From assembly GCA_963817855.1 (NCBI GenBank), contig CAWFQA010000001.1:2046001-2110000 (forward strand): a DNA stretch of 64,000 bases. Reading direction: 5' to 3'. Origin of the DNA: JAKAAZ01 sp963817855. Its GTDB lineage: Bacteria > Acidobacteriota > Terriglobia > Terriglobales > Acidobacteriaceae. The position numbers and the translations under genes are program-made. The notes under the pieces were generated by a model. That model searched no databases and was not told the origin of the DNA. It saw nothing but the letters and a program-made list of their open reading frames with translations. Below, piece after piece: positions 51,746 through 62,272 of the stretch; the stretch's first letter is position 1, and the number at the start of each line of letters is the position of its first letter.

Positions 51746-52830
51746 TCAGGCTGCTTGTTCGTAGAACGGCATGTATAGCTCTTGGGTGCTCCAGAGGTGA
51801 TGAAGCAACACGGCCAACTTGCGCGCTACGGCAACGACGGCCTTACTCTTCGCTTGCTTACCACCTCGGGCGGCCAAGTGCAGACCCACTGTCGAAGCGC
51901 AGAATCTCGTCCGTGCGCTCGGAGGATATGGTTGGAGCACTCGATCAGCAGACTTCGGAGGTATGCGTTGCCGGCATGGGTGATGCCAAGCTGAGGATCA
52001 TGGTCTCCGGACTGACTTCGACGAGGTCGCAGGCCAAGATAGCAACCGACATCACGGCTTCGCCCAAACCGTTCCTTGCTGCCGAGCGTCAGCACGAAGG
52101 TCAGTGCGGTGAGGTGGCCGACGCCGTGGACCTTCAGCAGAGCTTGCGTCTCCGGATACTCGGTCTGGCCGAGTTGCTGGATCTGCCGATCATACTGCTT
52201 GATCTTCAGCGTCATGTCCGCGATCTGCTGGAGCACGGGACCGAGCGCCTGTGCCAGTCCAGGCGGCATAACGGCGAGGCTGCGCTGAGCGAAGCAGGTT
52301 GTGGCGGAGGCGGGCATTCGGTAGCCGCAGGACTTCGTCAGACCACGAATGGCGTTCACCGCAGCAGTGCGCAGTCGCACCAGCAGAGCTCGCGCACGAA
52401 CTAGAGTGAGAGCCTCTTGCTGCTGGACGGTGCGGTGGGCGATCGGCCGGAGGATGTTCGGATCAAGCCGAGCATAACGCGCCAGCTTCTCAGCATCGAC
52501 CTGATCGCTCTTCCGGTCGCTGTGCGAAATCGCCCATAACTCGCGGACGTTCGCCACGATGACTTCGTGTCCTAGTTCCTGCAGCTGTGCGCTGATCCAG
52601 ATCGAGTGTGTCCCGGCCTCCATCGCGACCCGCGCTGGAGCCACGTCGGTGAACCACTTCTCGATCGCCTTCGGGGTGGTTCTGAAGCGGCCACGGTCTA
52701 CCACTTCTCCATCCTGGTTGAGGGTGCAGTAATGGCTCCAGACATCGCCTAGATCGATCCCGATCGTGATCTCGACCTTGGCCTGTCTGCGTGGGACTTC
52801 GGCGATGAGGTGCTGCGATGGCTTCTTCAT
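51746..52830 (-). pseudogene. IS110 transposase, frameshifted near the C-terminus
   Basis: The N-terminal DEDD RuvC-like domain has IGIDLGDVWSHYCTLNQDGE (first Asp), AMEAGTHSIWI (Glu), and KSDQVDAEKLARY (Asp-Asp). The C-terminal Transposase_20 domain has LLKVHGVGHLTALTFVLTLG and GRSRDVGCYLGLRPRRSQSG, then DPQLGITHAGNAYLRSLLIE. At about residue 315 one G is missing (CCC at 51885-51887 on the plus strand). The original frame runs into WPPEVVSKRRVRPSLP and stops at 51826. The other frame gives the normal end, GLHLAARGGKQAKSKAVVAV and LHHLWSTQELY, to 51746. Probably inactive. Confidence 0.88.
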
Positions 52831-52860
52831 GGGAACAGTCTGCTCCTCCTTCGGAGGACC
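51746..52860 (-). mobile_element. IS110-family insertion sequence
   Basis: The element contains a single transposase gene of the IS110 type, with short flanks. A small hairpin (TCCTCC-TTCG-GGAGGA-like, 52852-52860) lies at the 5' side. IS110 elements lack terminal inverted repeats, so exact ends cannot be set from one copy. Confidence 0.8.
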
Positions 52861-52987
52861 TGCTCATCCCATTTATCATTATCAGTTCAGCACCAATCTA
52901 GTATCCGAACGCTGAGTTGATACCCAAGAACTTGGCACGTGATGCCGCCATATCACCGGTCTGCTCCTGGCTCGTCAAACGTCATGT

Positions 52988-54199
52988 TCATGGTGCGGGA
53001 ATGAAGAGGAACGAGGCCGGCGACCCAACATCGATCTTCTGCTTGGTGGGAGTGAGCTTGCCGTCTTTGCCGATCGCAAACTCCACGACCGTATTTGAAA
53101 CTCCATTCCCCGCCAGCAGGTACTTCCCGTTGGGGTCGATCGCGAAACTCCGCACTTCCTTGCCGCCCGTCGGCTGCACCTGGATCTGCTTCGTGATTCC
53201 GCTCTTCCTGTTGACCTTAAAAACGGTAATATAGCCGTCAGCCAGGCCCGAATTACCCTCGGGGCCCTGATTGGACGTGTACAGATACCGCCCCGAAGGA
53301 GCCATCCGTATCTCAGACCCCTGATCTCCTGGAGTCGGATGAGGCGGCAGAATCGAGCTGGTCTGAATGGGAGTGAGGATGCCCTTGGCCCCATCGTAGG
53401 AGAACGTCACCACAGCCGCTCCCATCTCGCACACTGCATAAGCAAACTTGCCACGCGTACCAAAGGTAAAGTGCCGCGGCCCCAGTCCCGGCTTCACCTT
53501 GACGTAGGCCTGGTCGTTGGGCGTGATGGTCTGCTTCGCTGCATCGATCTTGTAGATGAAGATCTTGTCGAGCCCCAGGTCGGGTGCGAACACGTAGCGG
53601 TTGTCGGGTGAGACGACGACGGAATGGGGGTGCGGCCTCGTCTGTCGCGCCGGATTGACGCTCGACCCCGTGTGCTGGTCCATCGACGTCATGGCGCCAA
53701 TGCTGCCGTCGTCCTTAATGGCAAACGACGAAACGGAGCCGCTTCCATAATTCGCTGAAAATAGGATTTTGCCGGTCTGATCCAGGCTGATGTGTGCGGT
53801 GCCCCGCGCGGGCACGCTGTTCAGATATGTCAGCGCGCCGGTCTTGGACTCGATGGAGAAGCCGCTGATCGATCCGCCCTGCAGATCGGCATGGTTCGGT
53901 GCGCTGGCCGGCGCCCCGATCGTATAAAGATAGCGGTGCTCGGGGTCGGTGGCGAGCCACGATTCGCCTTTCACCGGAGCTGCCAGTCCCAGCGACGTCA
54001 GAGTACCCGTCTTCTCGTCAAAGCGGTACTGATTGATTCCCCCGCCTCCCACATAGACGAAGTAGCTGCGGGCAGTTTGTGGGTCCGGTGGATGCGCGTT
54101 CTGTTGTCCCATTGCCACGGTCGCGACGAACGCCGTCGCCATGATGCCCGACGCAACTCGAACGCACGCCTTCGAGAGGCTACAGCTTGCAACACCCAT
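52988..54199 (-). CDS. secreted lactonase, beta-propeller family (YbhE/Pgl-like)
   Basis: A 403-residue seven-bladed propeller with a signal peptide (ASGIMATAFVATVAMGQ). The recurring blade motif is visible: ISLDQTGKILFSANYGSGSV, then HPHSVVVSPDNRYVFAPDLG and GPRHFTFGTRGKFAYAVCEM. RHFTF and HSV are the conserved lactonase positions. The cytoplasmic relative hydrolyses 6-phosphogluconolactone; a secreted form more likely hydrolyses an unphosphorylated sugar lactone. The start at ATG 54199 follows GGAGGAGAG. It is complete and stands beside IS110 with no close partners. Confidence 0.88.
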   Translation of the reverse strand: MGVASCSLSKACVRVASGIMATAFVATVAMGQQNAHPPDPQTARSYFVYVGGGGINQYRFDEKTGTLTSLGLAAPVKGESWLATDPEHRYLYTIGAPASAPNHADLQGGSISGFSIESKTGALTYLNSVPARGTAHISLDQTGKILFSANYGSGSVSSFAIKDDGSIGAMTSMDQHTGSSVNPARQTRPHPHSVVVSPDNRYVFAPDLGLDKIFIYKIDAAKQTITPNDQAYVKVKPGLGPRHFTFGTRGKFAYAVCEMGAAVVTFSYDGAKGILTPIQTSSILPPHPTPGDQGSEIRMAPSGRYLYTSNQGPEGNSGLADGYITVFKVNRKSGITKQIQVQPTGGKEVRSFAIDPNGKYLLAGNGVSNTVVEFAIGKDGKLTPTKQKIDVGSPASFLFIPAP

Positions 54200-54535
54200 C
54201 TCTCCTCCAGTCGCCGCGCAGGTGCCGGCACGGCCTCTCTGAAGCGTATCAGTCCGCTCTGCGGTTTCGCATTCGGATACTTAACATTGCCGCCTTAGTC
54301 CTGTGAAACACGCTTCTCGTCATCAGACAGTGATTTCCGATAAGCCGACTCGCCGGGACTCACCGAGGTGGCATAGCGCTTGAACTTCAGCCAGAAACTG
54401 TAATAGCATTTGGACAGCGTGAAGGACGCATCCGGTTCGCGGACAGGGTAGAAGCCCACCTTTGCTGTTCACAATTTAGCGAAACTTCCTTCTGCCTGCG
54501 AAGCGGACACCGGGCGCTTACCGAAAGGAGTTCGC
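54200..54535. other. intergenic region, nothing recognised
   Basis: These 336 bases separate the lactonase (leaving leftward) from the ankyrin remnant. They must hold the lactonase promoter, but I see no clear -35/-10 pair, repeat or gene. Confidence 0.35.
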
Positions 54536-54969
54536 ATTTCCGAACAACGTCCCTCCGCGTCTCATCTTCCATCGAAGCCAAACCTTCGCCACCTTAAGGA
54601 CCAAGCAAAAGATCGCTTGGCAAACGGTGATGCACCGTCTCTAGCGATGGCGCTCTTTCAAGTCGCCCGAGATTATGGTTCCCAAGTTGGCCGAAGCTAA
54701 GAGACCATGTGCTCGCATTACCATTCGCGGAAAACCTAAAGGAAGCGATCGATTCAGATGACTTTGCTGAGGTTCGCCAACTCCTTTCGAAACACCCCGA
54801 ATTAAAACATGCACCAATCGGTTATGGCGGAGATGGACCGCTGACCTGGGCCGCTGAATGTCGCGGAACAAGGGAGCCTTCCAAACCTCGGCTGGATATA
54901 GCAGAGTGGCTTATCAATAACGGCTGTGACATTCACGAAGGTGGCGAAGGGCAGTCCCTGGCAGTCTAG
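54536..54969 (+). pseudogene. ankyrin-repeat protein, frameshifted and truncated
   Basis: After AAGGAG (54525-54530) a frame starts at an ATT in place of ATG. It reads SEQRPSASHLPSKPNLRHLK, then DQAKDRLANGDAPSLAMALF and ARDYGSQ, until one base is missing at about 54683. The next frame reads WPKLRDHVLALPF, then EAIDSDDFAEVRQLLSKHPE, GPLTWAAECRGTR and LDIAEWLINNGCDIHEGG, a typical ankyrin pair, then ends early at TAG 54969. The N-terminal part matches the helical lead-in of acidobacterial ankyrin proteins. Three defects (start codon, indel, missing tail) make a product unlikely. Confidence 0.6.
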
Positions 54970-55087
54970 TTCCGCCTGACCCACGGCGCTGTTTCGCAGG
55001 GAAACAACCGAAGCAGGAGTTACGAGAGTTTTTGCTAGCGGCCATGGAAATCCTAGCTTCGGAGTTTCTGGAAGTCCTGCGACAAGA

Positions 55088-55570
55088 TTGAGCCAACACA
55101 TGGTGATCGCGGCTGTCCCTCTCGAGATGCCCGGAACGCTTCTCTACGCAGAGTTTCAAGACCCGACCTACGCATTCACATCGATTGCTTCTTCCGGTAC
55201 GGGTCAGGTGATACACGTTCAAATTACCAACGCCAGTAATATCTTCATGCGGGCAATCGTCCAGCAAGACTGGTACTTCGACCCCACAACCTCATTGCCA
55301 GTTCGGGTTGAATACAATCTTCCGAGTGCGAACAATGCTCTCCACTCAATCCGAGCATCGTGTGCCTACAGCAATTTCGCAGCTCAGCAGGGCGTTCTTT
55401 ATCCCACCAGCATCCAGGGCTTCGAGCAAGGACAAGCTGTTTCAGAAGTCACAATTTCATCAACCCAGCCGAACGCACCTATCCCCGCCTCCGAATTGAA
55501 CATACCGCTTGGAGCCAGCGTACTATACGCGATGGCTGACCCGTGCAGACGAGGAACAGGGGCCGATTGA
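55088..55570 (+). pseudogene. fragment of a hypothetical secreted/outer-membrane protein
   Basis: A 160-codon frame without signal peptide or ribosome site. It reads YFDPTTSLPVRVEYNLPSAN, then CAYSNFAAQQGVLYPTSIQG, and VTISSTQPNAPIPASELNIP. This resembles the C-terminal half of LolA/outer-membrane-lipoprotein-sorting-like hypothetical proteins from Acidobacteria, from memory only. The N-terminal half is absent. It probably decays together with the ankyrin remnant upstream and the IS3 copy downstream. Confidence 0.45.
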
Positions 55571-55796
55571 CTTGCTGCGCCCCTACAATCCGGACGCCAT
55601 GAAGTCATGGAAGGTGAGCAGTGCAGTCGGCAACGTCAGAAATAATGACCCATCTCTGTGCATCGAGTCACTATAAAACCGGGCACTCGCTTGCTAAGAA
55701 ATCCTAAGGTTGCGGCGGCTCCTATGGAGCACCATCGTCTCAATTCGCTACCAAGAATTTCGCCGTGATACTTGCCAGAATTTCTTCCATTTACGG

Positions 55797-57139
55797 TGGA
55801 GTGCCCGGCATTTTTTGAACCAGTGAAGAAGAGTCAAACTGGAACAAGAGGAGCTGGAAATGGCAGGAGGAAGAAGCATACGGCGGAGCAGATAGTTGAG
55901 CTGCTGCGGCAGGTTGAGGTGGGAGTGCGACGGTGAAGACGTTGCCGCAAGCATGCAAGGAAGTGGGGATCGAGGAGCAGACGCTACTATCGCTGGACGC
56001 AAGCAGTATGGCGGGTTGAAGGTGGATCAGGTGCGGCGGCTGAAAGACTCCGGACAGGAAATACCCGAGCTGAAGCGGCTGGTGGCTCGGAGCTGAGCCT
56101 GGAGAAACGATGTTGAAGGACATCGCTGCGGGAAACTTCTAAGCCCTGAACGACGGCGTTGTGACGGTGGATCATGCTGCGGAACAATATCGGGCGAGCG
56201 AGCGGCAGGCGTGCCGGCTGGTGAAGCAGCCACGCGGTACGCAACGCTATCAGCTGACACAGCGCGGAGACGCAGGACGGAATCACCCGGATGCGGATAC
56301 GAGAGATGGCCAGAGCAGGGTGGACGCTACGGCTACCGGCGAGATCCGGCGCTGCTAAAGCGCGAGGGCTGGCACGTAGGCAAAGATCGGGTGGAGCGGT
56401 ATCAGGAAGTGGCGTCGTGAAGGGCTGAAGAAGCGGCCACAAAAACAAAAGCCGAGAAGGCGGTGTGGCTCATCGACGAATCCTGCGAGCGGCTGCGTCA
56501 CCAGCAGCGCCAACCATGTCTGGAGCGTATGACTTCGTCAGCGCGATCAGACGCAGGACGGAAGGACGGTGCGGATGTTGACGATCTTATCGATGAGCAC
56601 ACGCGGGGAGTGCCTGATGATCCAAGTCGGAACGAAGCTGGAGTTCGGCGAAGGTGATCGAAGCGCCTTGAGCCGACGTGATGGTGTCGAAGGGAGTGCC
56701 GAGCAGTCTTCGCTCGCGACAATGGCCGCTGAGTTCGCCGCCCGGGATCTGCGGATAATGGGCTTACCGGCATACGGCGCGAAGAACGGCTTACTCGGAC
56801 CAGGCGAGCCCATGGGAAAACGGCTACTGTGAACGCTTCAACGGGAAGCTGCGGGACGAATTTCTGAACGGTGAAATGGTTCTAAACGCTCGATGCAAAG
56901 CAGATCAGGGTGCTGGCAGAGCGCTGGCGCGTTCACTACAACGACCGTCGTCCACACTCGTTCGCTGGGCGACAAACCACCGGCACCAGAGGCCGGATGC
57001 GCAGACAGCTTGCGGGTAGCGAGAAGTGGAAACCGCTACGCGCTTCCGACTTCTCCACACCCTGGACTGCGTACGGACATAGCTGACTCATCACGTTGCG
57101 CTACACTAACAATCTCACTGGTACAAAACATCGGGCAGA
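55797..57139 (+). mobile_element. full-length but heavily degraded IS3-family element (copy 2)
   Basis: The left end TGGAGTGCCCGGCATTTTTT (55797 onward, continuing GAACCAG) and the right end CTGGTACAAAACATCGGGCA (57118-57139) are imperfect inverted terminal repeats. About 1.34 kb lies between them. The left 500 bases align closely with copy 1 (46361-46884) in inverted orientation. Many single-base indels break both frames. Confidence 0.85.
55860..57019 (+). pseudogene. IS3 orfA/orfB, multiply frameshifted
   Basis: The start is ATG 55860 with GAGGAGC upstream. OrfA pieces are visible as HTAEQIVELLRQVEV (after one shift), LPQACKEVGIEEQT and GLKVDQVRRLKDS. OrfB pieces are the QPRGTQRYQL stretch, WRVHYNDRRPHS near 56940 (the C-terminal DDE-family ending) and several short in-frame stretches between. 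No continuous frame exceeds 90 codons. Inactive. Confidence 0.85.
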
Positions 57140-57574
57140 CCAAGATCTCGGCTGACATGTCATTGCGGAAGCTACGCGGGCACAGCGTATGCAAAGAGGC
57201 CTCGCCGTGCGGGGCGAGAACATTCCGGCACATTTGGCAGTCTGTCCTATAGCTGCTTTTAAGGCAGCTACAGGAGAACTGGTGTGGCGGCCCGGGACAA
57301 TTCCAGGTTCAGGAGAATTCGGTTCTTCATACTGATCACGAGCTGCGTGCCGGCTGGCGGAGGAACGGCATGCCGGATTATACGACCCTCTTCCTGGCAC
57401 TCGTAACTCAATCTCGGACAAGCAATTTGTAGCAATCGCATCGGTCAACGATTTGGCCAGCTTTACGCTGTCCTGAATGAGGATTGAGCCACAAGTTTTT
57501 ATTGACCAAAACACAGACCAGATTAGGCTAACAGGTTGGGTTCTCAACTGAACCAAACGCCTCATCAGAATAAC
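57140..57574. other. intergenic region between IS3 copy 2 and the receptor promoter
   Basis: It contains a perfect 7-bp hairpin (TAGCTGC 57250-57256 with GCAGCTA 57264-57270, loop TTTTAAG, no U run). No gene is supported; the open frames on either strand have no protein-like character. Confidence 0.4.
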
Positions 57575-57603
57575 TTGACAAGTTCCAGTGAAGCTTCTAA
57601 AGT
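57575..57603 (+). promoter_or_regulatory. promoter of the TonB receptor/SelA-like/deacetylase cluster
   Basis: TTGACA (57575-57580), exactly 17 bases, then TAAAGT (57598-57603). The transcript would begin at about 57610, giving a leader of about 145 bases before the receptor start. Confidence 0.7.
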
Positions 57604-57753
57604 GGCGACGTATTTTGAAGGTCAAAAAAATAGATCCATGTTTTAGTCAATAAAACCTGCCCGTCAGCATCGGTTGAGGTCACTCAGAAAGCTCTTCTAA
57701 GTTTCGGGTTGCTCGCCTTGGGAAGTAGCGCACCGAATGCTCAAGGAGGCCCC

Positions 57754-60700
57754 GTGGCCAGAAAGAGTCCCACCCTACTTTTCCTCGCTTTCGTCGTGAT
57801 CTGCGTGCCCTGCTTAGGGCAGACCGTGGACACAGCTATTGTTGGAACCGTCAGGGACAGCGCCGGAGCGTCTATCTCTGGCGCCACCCTCACGGTGACG
57901 TCTCTCGCCACGGGCATACAGAAGAAGGCCGTCACCACCGCCTCTGGCGAATACAGCATCACGTACCTCATACCCGGCACCTACAATGTCACGATCGTAG
58001 CCAGCGGATTCACCTCCAACCAGAGGACTGGCGTCACGGTGCAGCTCAACAGCCAGACACGGATCGACGCCATTATGCAAGTCGGCCGCACCTCCCAAAC
58101 CGTTGAGGTAACTGCTGCTCAACCCCTACTCCAGAACGAGTCGTCCTCCCTTGGCGTGGTGGTCGGGACGGTGAGCGCAGAAAAACTTCCCCTCAACGGG
58201 CGTAAATTTAACGATCTTGCAATCCTCACGCCGGGCGTTACGGTCACCAACCCGGACAATCACTCCTCGACGACAGATGGCGGGAGTATCAATGCCTACG
58301 GCAGCCAGGTTGTCTGGTCCCAGGTCAACATCGATGGTGTCACCATGGTCAACAACCGCCACGCCTACGTGAACGCCTATCCGTCGGTCGATGCTATTCA
58401 GGAGTTCAACGTATTTACAAGCAACTATGAAGCGGAATATGGCGGTAACGCCGGCACGATCACGAACATTCAGCTCAAAAGCGGCACCAACGCCTTTCAC
58501 GGCGACGCTTTTGAGTTCTTGCGCAATACGGCAATGGATGCCAGGAACTATTTCATCAACTCTCCTGCGCCCCAGCAGGTGTTGAAGCAGAACCAGTTCG
58601 GCGTCACCCTGGGCGGCCCGATCATCAAGGATCGTACATTCTTCTTTTTCAGTTACGAGGGCCTGCGTTCTGTCGAGCAAAGCGCTGGGCTCACCAGCGT
58701 CCTTACTCCCGCCGAAAAAAACGGCGACTTCTCATCGCTCTTGCCGGGAATTCAGCTAGTGAGTCCTTATACAGGACTCCCCTATCCGGGAAATAAGATT
58801 CCTGTCGATCCGGTCGCGCAGAACATCGCTGAGACATACATGCCGCTGCCGAACACAAACCAGCACGGCTCAAACTACGCCTATGTCACTGGCGGCGACG
58901 AGAGTGTGAACCAATATATCGCGCACATCGACCACAGAATCAACGGAACCAATCAGCTCGGTGTTCACTTTCTCTATGCATTCCGCAACTTCCCCAGTAC
59001 CGACCCAAATCCCAACTTCAGTTATACCGGTACCTATCCCATATACAACGCGGGACTACAGTACCTGCACACTTTCTCTCCAAACCTGATCAATGAACTT
59101 CGTCTGGGAATTGACCTCGAGCATGTCAAGCAGTTGAGCACTCTGGCCAACACCGGCTTCACCGCCGCCTCTATCGGCATCAACGGCTTTACCCTCAACG
59201 GCGCACCTATACCGTCACCAGATGAAGGCTTTCCGGTGCTTTCAAGCTCTGACTTAATTAGTATGGGTAGCGGCACGGCCGCATCGAATCTCGACGACAG
59301 CCGCACTTACCAGGCCGTCGACAATGTCACCTGGATCCGGGGCAGACATACGCTGATCTTTGGCACCGACATTCGATTCCATTTTGATAACGCCACCACC
59401 GACAACACACCTTACGGGCAGATCAACTTTAGCGGCTCCGAGACGGGCTACGACGGCGCAGACTTCATACTTGGCGTTCCTTCGGAGGTCATCACGCCGG
59501 AGGGCGTGCCTCTCACCAAGGCCCGACAGTGGCGCGATTTCTTTTATCTTCAGGACAACTGGAAGGCGACTCCCCATCTAACGTTGAATATGGGCTTGCG
59601 TTACGCTCTGTGGTTACCTCCGCACAACGAACTCGATACCTCGCGGACCCTCGACTGGAGCACGTCGCCTCCGAGTATTGTGCCGCTGCCTGATCCTCTC
59701 TGGCATATTACTCACAAAGACTTTGCACCTCGGCTCGGTTTTGCCTACAGTCTGCCGGAGCAGGCGGTGCTGCGCGGCGGCTACGCCATCACCTGGTTCG
59801 GCGGCCAGTTCGATCACATCAACATTCTCCAGCTCAATCCACCGGCGGATCCAAGCTTCTCTCTTTCCAACGGTACCGTCCCTAGCAATCCGCCAACGTC
59901 CACTCTCCAAAACCCGGTTTCGCCATCGATCACGCCCGCGAATGCCAACGTCGTCTCACTCCCCCAAGACGGCGATCATCCCGATATGTATCTCCAAACC
60001 TGGAATCTCACACTCTCCAAGCAGTTCCAGTCCAACGTCCTCGACATCTCCTATGTCGGCGTCAAGGGGACCCACGAGCCCACCTCCGATACAAACTTCA
60101 ACGTTGGCCCACCGCAGCCCGCTAGCGGCAGTGTCCAGGCCAACCGCCCTTTTCCTATCTACGGCCGCATCCGGCTTCTCAATTTGGGTGGACTGTCCAA
60201 CTACAACGGCCTAAATGTCCATTTTGAGCACCGACTCACAAATGGACTGAACTTGACAGCGGCTTACAGTTGGGGCCATCTGCTTCAAAACTATGGCGCT
60301 GACGTCAACGCCGGAGGCAAACAGACACAACGTCCAAACGAATGGGAGTGGGCCTCCGGTAGTAATGATATCCGCAACAACCTGACCGTTGCCTTTGTGT
60401 GGCAGTTGCCCGGGTACAAAGGCGGAAACAGTCTGCAGCGCGCCGTTCTGAGCGATTGGGGCGTGAACGGCATCTTTCAGTACATCAGCGGCTCTCCGCT
60501 CTGGATTACTCAGGGGCGGGATGGAGAGCACAACGGCAGCCTCTGGCAGCGCCCCGATCTTGTCCCCGGTCAGTCTCTGACCCTTCACGACAGATCAGTC
60601 GGCGAGTGGTTCAATACGGCCGCCTTTACCGAAGCTGACGGCCACTACGGCAGCACGCCACGAAACCCGCTGTCCGGGCCGTCGAACAATCCACTCACCC

Positions 60701-60894
60701 TCGCGGTCATCAAGACCTTCCCCATTCCTTTCAAGGGACAGAGCCTGAATTTCCGCGTGGAGGCCTTCAACGTCCTCAATCACCCACAGTTCTCCCCTCC
60801 TGGAACGGACCAGAGTTCCAGCACTTTCGGCCAGCTGACCTCGACGAGTATCGACAATCGCGACCTGCAGGTAGCGCTGAAATACATTTTCTAA
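57754..60894 (+). CDS. Oar-like TonB-dependent receptor
   Basis: A 1046-residue outer-membrane receptor. I choose GTG 57754 because an excellent AAGGAGG lies seven bases upstream; the TTG at 57709 has none. The signal peptide is TLLFLAFVVICVPCLGQ. A carboxypeptidase-regulatory-like domain (about 22-105) has GTVRDSAGASISGATLTVTS. A plug with LPLNGRKFNDLAILTPGV and NGTIT-like loops is at about 120-240, followed by a long barrel of 24-type strands ending RDLQVALKYIF. The Oar type in Acidobacteria often imports plant or microbial glycans and their oligomers. The nearest co-directional genes are exported PLP and deacetylase enzymes, so the cargo is probably their substrate. Confidence 0.9.
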   Translation: MARKSPTLLFLAFVVICVPCLGQTVDTAIVGTVRDSAGASISGATLTVTSLATGIQKKAVTTASGEYSITYLIPGTYNVTIVASGFTSNQRTGVTVQLNSQTRIDAIMQVGRTSQTVEVTAAQPLLQNESSSLGVVVGTVSAEKLPLNGRKFNDLAILTPGVTVTNPDNHSSTTDGGSINAYGSQVVWSQVNIDGVTMVNNRHAYVNAYPSVDAIQEFNVFTSNYEAEYGGNAGTITNIQLKSGTNAFHGDAFEFLRNTAMDARNYFINSPAPQQVLKQNQFGVTLGGPIIKDRTFFFFSYEGLRSVEQSAGLTSVLTPAEKNGDFSSLLPGIQLVSPYTGLPYPGNKIPVDPVAQNIAETYMPLPNTNQHGSNYAYVTGGDESVNQYIAHIDHRINGTNQLGVHFLYAFRNFPSTDPNPNFSYTGTYPIYNAGLQYLHTFSPNLINELRLGIDLEHVKQLSTLANTGFTAASIGINGFTLNGAPIPSPDEGFPVLSSSDLISMGSGTAASNLDDSRTYQAVDNVTWIRGRHTLIFGTDIRFHFDNATTDNTPYGQINFSGSETGYDGADFILGVPSEVITPEGVPLTKARQWRDFFYLQDNWKATPHLTLNMGLRYALWLPPHNELDTSRTLDWSTSPPSIVPLPDPLWHITHKDFAPRLGFAYSLPEQAVLRGGYAITWFGGQFDHINILQLNPPADPSFSLSNGTVPSNPPTSTLQNPVSPSITPANANVVSLPQDGDHPDMYLQTWNLTLSKQFQSNVLDISYVGVKGTHEPTSDTNFNVGPPQPASGSVQANRPFPIYGRIRLLNLGGLSNYNGLNVHFEHRLTNGLNLTAAYSWGHLLQNYGADVNAGGKQTQRPNEWEWASGSNDIRNNLTVAFVWQLPGYKGGNSLQRAVLSDWGVNGIFQYISGSPLWITQGRDGEHNGSLWQRPDLVPGQSLTLHDRSVGEWFNTAAFTEADGHYGSTPRNPLSGPSNNPLTLAVIKTFPIPFKGQSLNFRVEAFNVLNHPQFSPPGTDQSSSTFGQLTSTSIDNRDLQVALKYIF

Positions 60895-60988
60895 TCTATC
60901 CGACTTGCTTTGCTGTAACAGAAAGGGAAGATACATGCATGTCATTCGGTCAGGTTTGACGACGATCAATTCACCATAGGAGAACCCA

Positions 60989-62272
60989 ATGAAAACTGAT
61001 TATTCGCGCCGCTCTTTCTTTGCCTTTGGCAGATCGGCTCTGATCTCTGCCGGGTTAGTAAGCTGCCTGCCGCCGTTGGCCGCCGTGGCAGAAAAGACGC
61101 CCGCCTTTGCCGATAACGGAGTGGATTATTACGACAAGCTGGGTGTGGAAAAGATCATCAATGCGGCAGGCACCTACACCATGTTTACCGCTGCGGTGAT
61201 GCCGGTGCCGGTTCAGAAGGCGGTTGCCACGGCCGCATTGCACCCGGTGCGGTTGAAGGACCTGCAGCTCCGTTCCGGGGCGTACATTGCCGACAAGCTG
61301 CATTGCGATGCGGCGCTGGTGTCGGCGGGTGCGTCGTCTGCGCTGACGCTGGGGACTGCGGCGTGCGTTACGGTGGCGAACCAGAAGGCCGGCGGCCATA
61401 TTCCCCAGATAATTCCGCAAGGGGTGGACGGCCTTAAGAACGAAGTCATCATGCAGAAGGCCCATCGTTACGGATACGACCATGCGCTGTCGAACTGCGG
61501 TGTCCGCATCGTTGAGGTGGAAACGCTTGACCAATACCGCGAGGCCTTTAATCAGAAAACTGTGCTGGCACATTTTTTCAACGCGGCTGTGGGCGGACAG
61601 ATTGGCCGCGAGGACTGGATCCGCGTGGCGCACGAGCACAACGTGCCAGCCATGAACGATGCCGCCGCGGACATGCCTCCTATTTCCAATCTTTGGAACT
61701 ACACAAAGATGGGATTCGATCTGGTGACTTTTTCCGGCGGGAAAGGAATACGCGGTCCGCAGAATGCCGGCTTGCTATTGGGGAGGAAGGACCTGATCGT
61801 GGCGGCAGCCAACAATAACAATTCGATCGACGACGTGGTCGGCCGTGGTCAGAAGGTGGCTAAGGAACAAATTGTCGGCATGGTAGCCGCGGTGGATTGG
61901 CTTCTCAGCCAGACAGATGAAAGCATGGAAGCTGGATTTCGTGCACGGGCGGACAGAATAGCGAACTATCTCAAGGGTGTTCCTTCCCTGAAGTCGGAAA
62001 TCTTCGTCCCCGCGGTTGCAAACCACGTGCCTACGTTATTTTTGAGCTATGACCAGCAGAAGGTGAATATCTCGCCCCGTGACGTTGCGCACGCTTTAAG
62101 AAGCGTTTCGCCGAGTATCGAGTTGCATCCTGCCACAGGTCGTCGAGAAGCCGACTTATCACCTTCGGGTCCAAATACAATCGTGGTAGGAGTATGGATG
62201 TTGCAGCCGGGCGAAGACATGATCGTAGCAAAGCACCTGCATAAAGTGCTGATGGGTGCTGTCCATACTTAG
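60989..62272 (+). CDS. Tat-exported SelA/DgaE-like PLP-dependent enzyme
   Basis: A 427-residue fold-type I PLP protein with a Tat signal (YSRRSFFAFGRSALISAGLV). The SelA/DgaE-like core begins DYYDKLGVEKIINAAGTYT, contains a Ser/Ala loop AALVSAGASSALTLGTAAC, the PLP-contact Asp in NDAAADMPP, and the Schiff-base Lys in TFSGGKGIRGPQNAGLLLG. Known members are selenocysteine synthase and D-glucosaminate-6-phosphate ammonia-lyase (DgaE); the sequence lacks tRNA-binding extensions, so the latter type is favoured. A PLP enzyme carried out folded by Tat is unusual. ATG 60989 has AGGAG upstream; it is in the receptor's transcript. Confidence 0.85.
   Translation: MKTDYSRRSFFAFGRSALISAGLVSCLPPLAAVAEKTPAFADNGVDYYDKLGVEKIINAAGTYTMFTAAVMPVPVQKAVATAALHPVRLKDLQLRSGAYIADKLHCDAALVSAGASSALTLGTAACVTVANQKAGGHIPQIIPQGVDGLKNEVIMQKAHRYGYDHALSNCGVRIVEVETLDQYREAFNQKTVLAHFFNAAVGGQIGREDWIRVAHEHNVPAMNDAAADMPPISNLWNYTKMGFDLVTFSGGKGIRGPQNAGLLLGRKDLIVAAANNNNSIDDVVGRGQKVAKEQIVGMVAAVDWLLSQTDESMEAGFRARADRIANYLKGVPSLKSEIFVPAVANHVPTLFLSYDQQKVNISPRDVAHALRSVSPSIELHPATGRREADLSPSGPNTIVVGVWMLQPGEDMIVAKHLHKVLMGAVHT

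Noticed and set aside
57101..57625. 174-codon minus-strand frame before the second receptor
   Set aside because: It crosses the right end of the degraded IS3 copy and the promoter, has no ribosome site and no recognisable protein character.
60989..62272. Selenocysteine synthase (selA) call
   Set aside because: The protein has a Tat signal, lacks the N-terminal tRNA-binding extension, and has no selB, selC or selD nearby. DgaE-like is the safer description.
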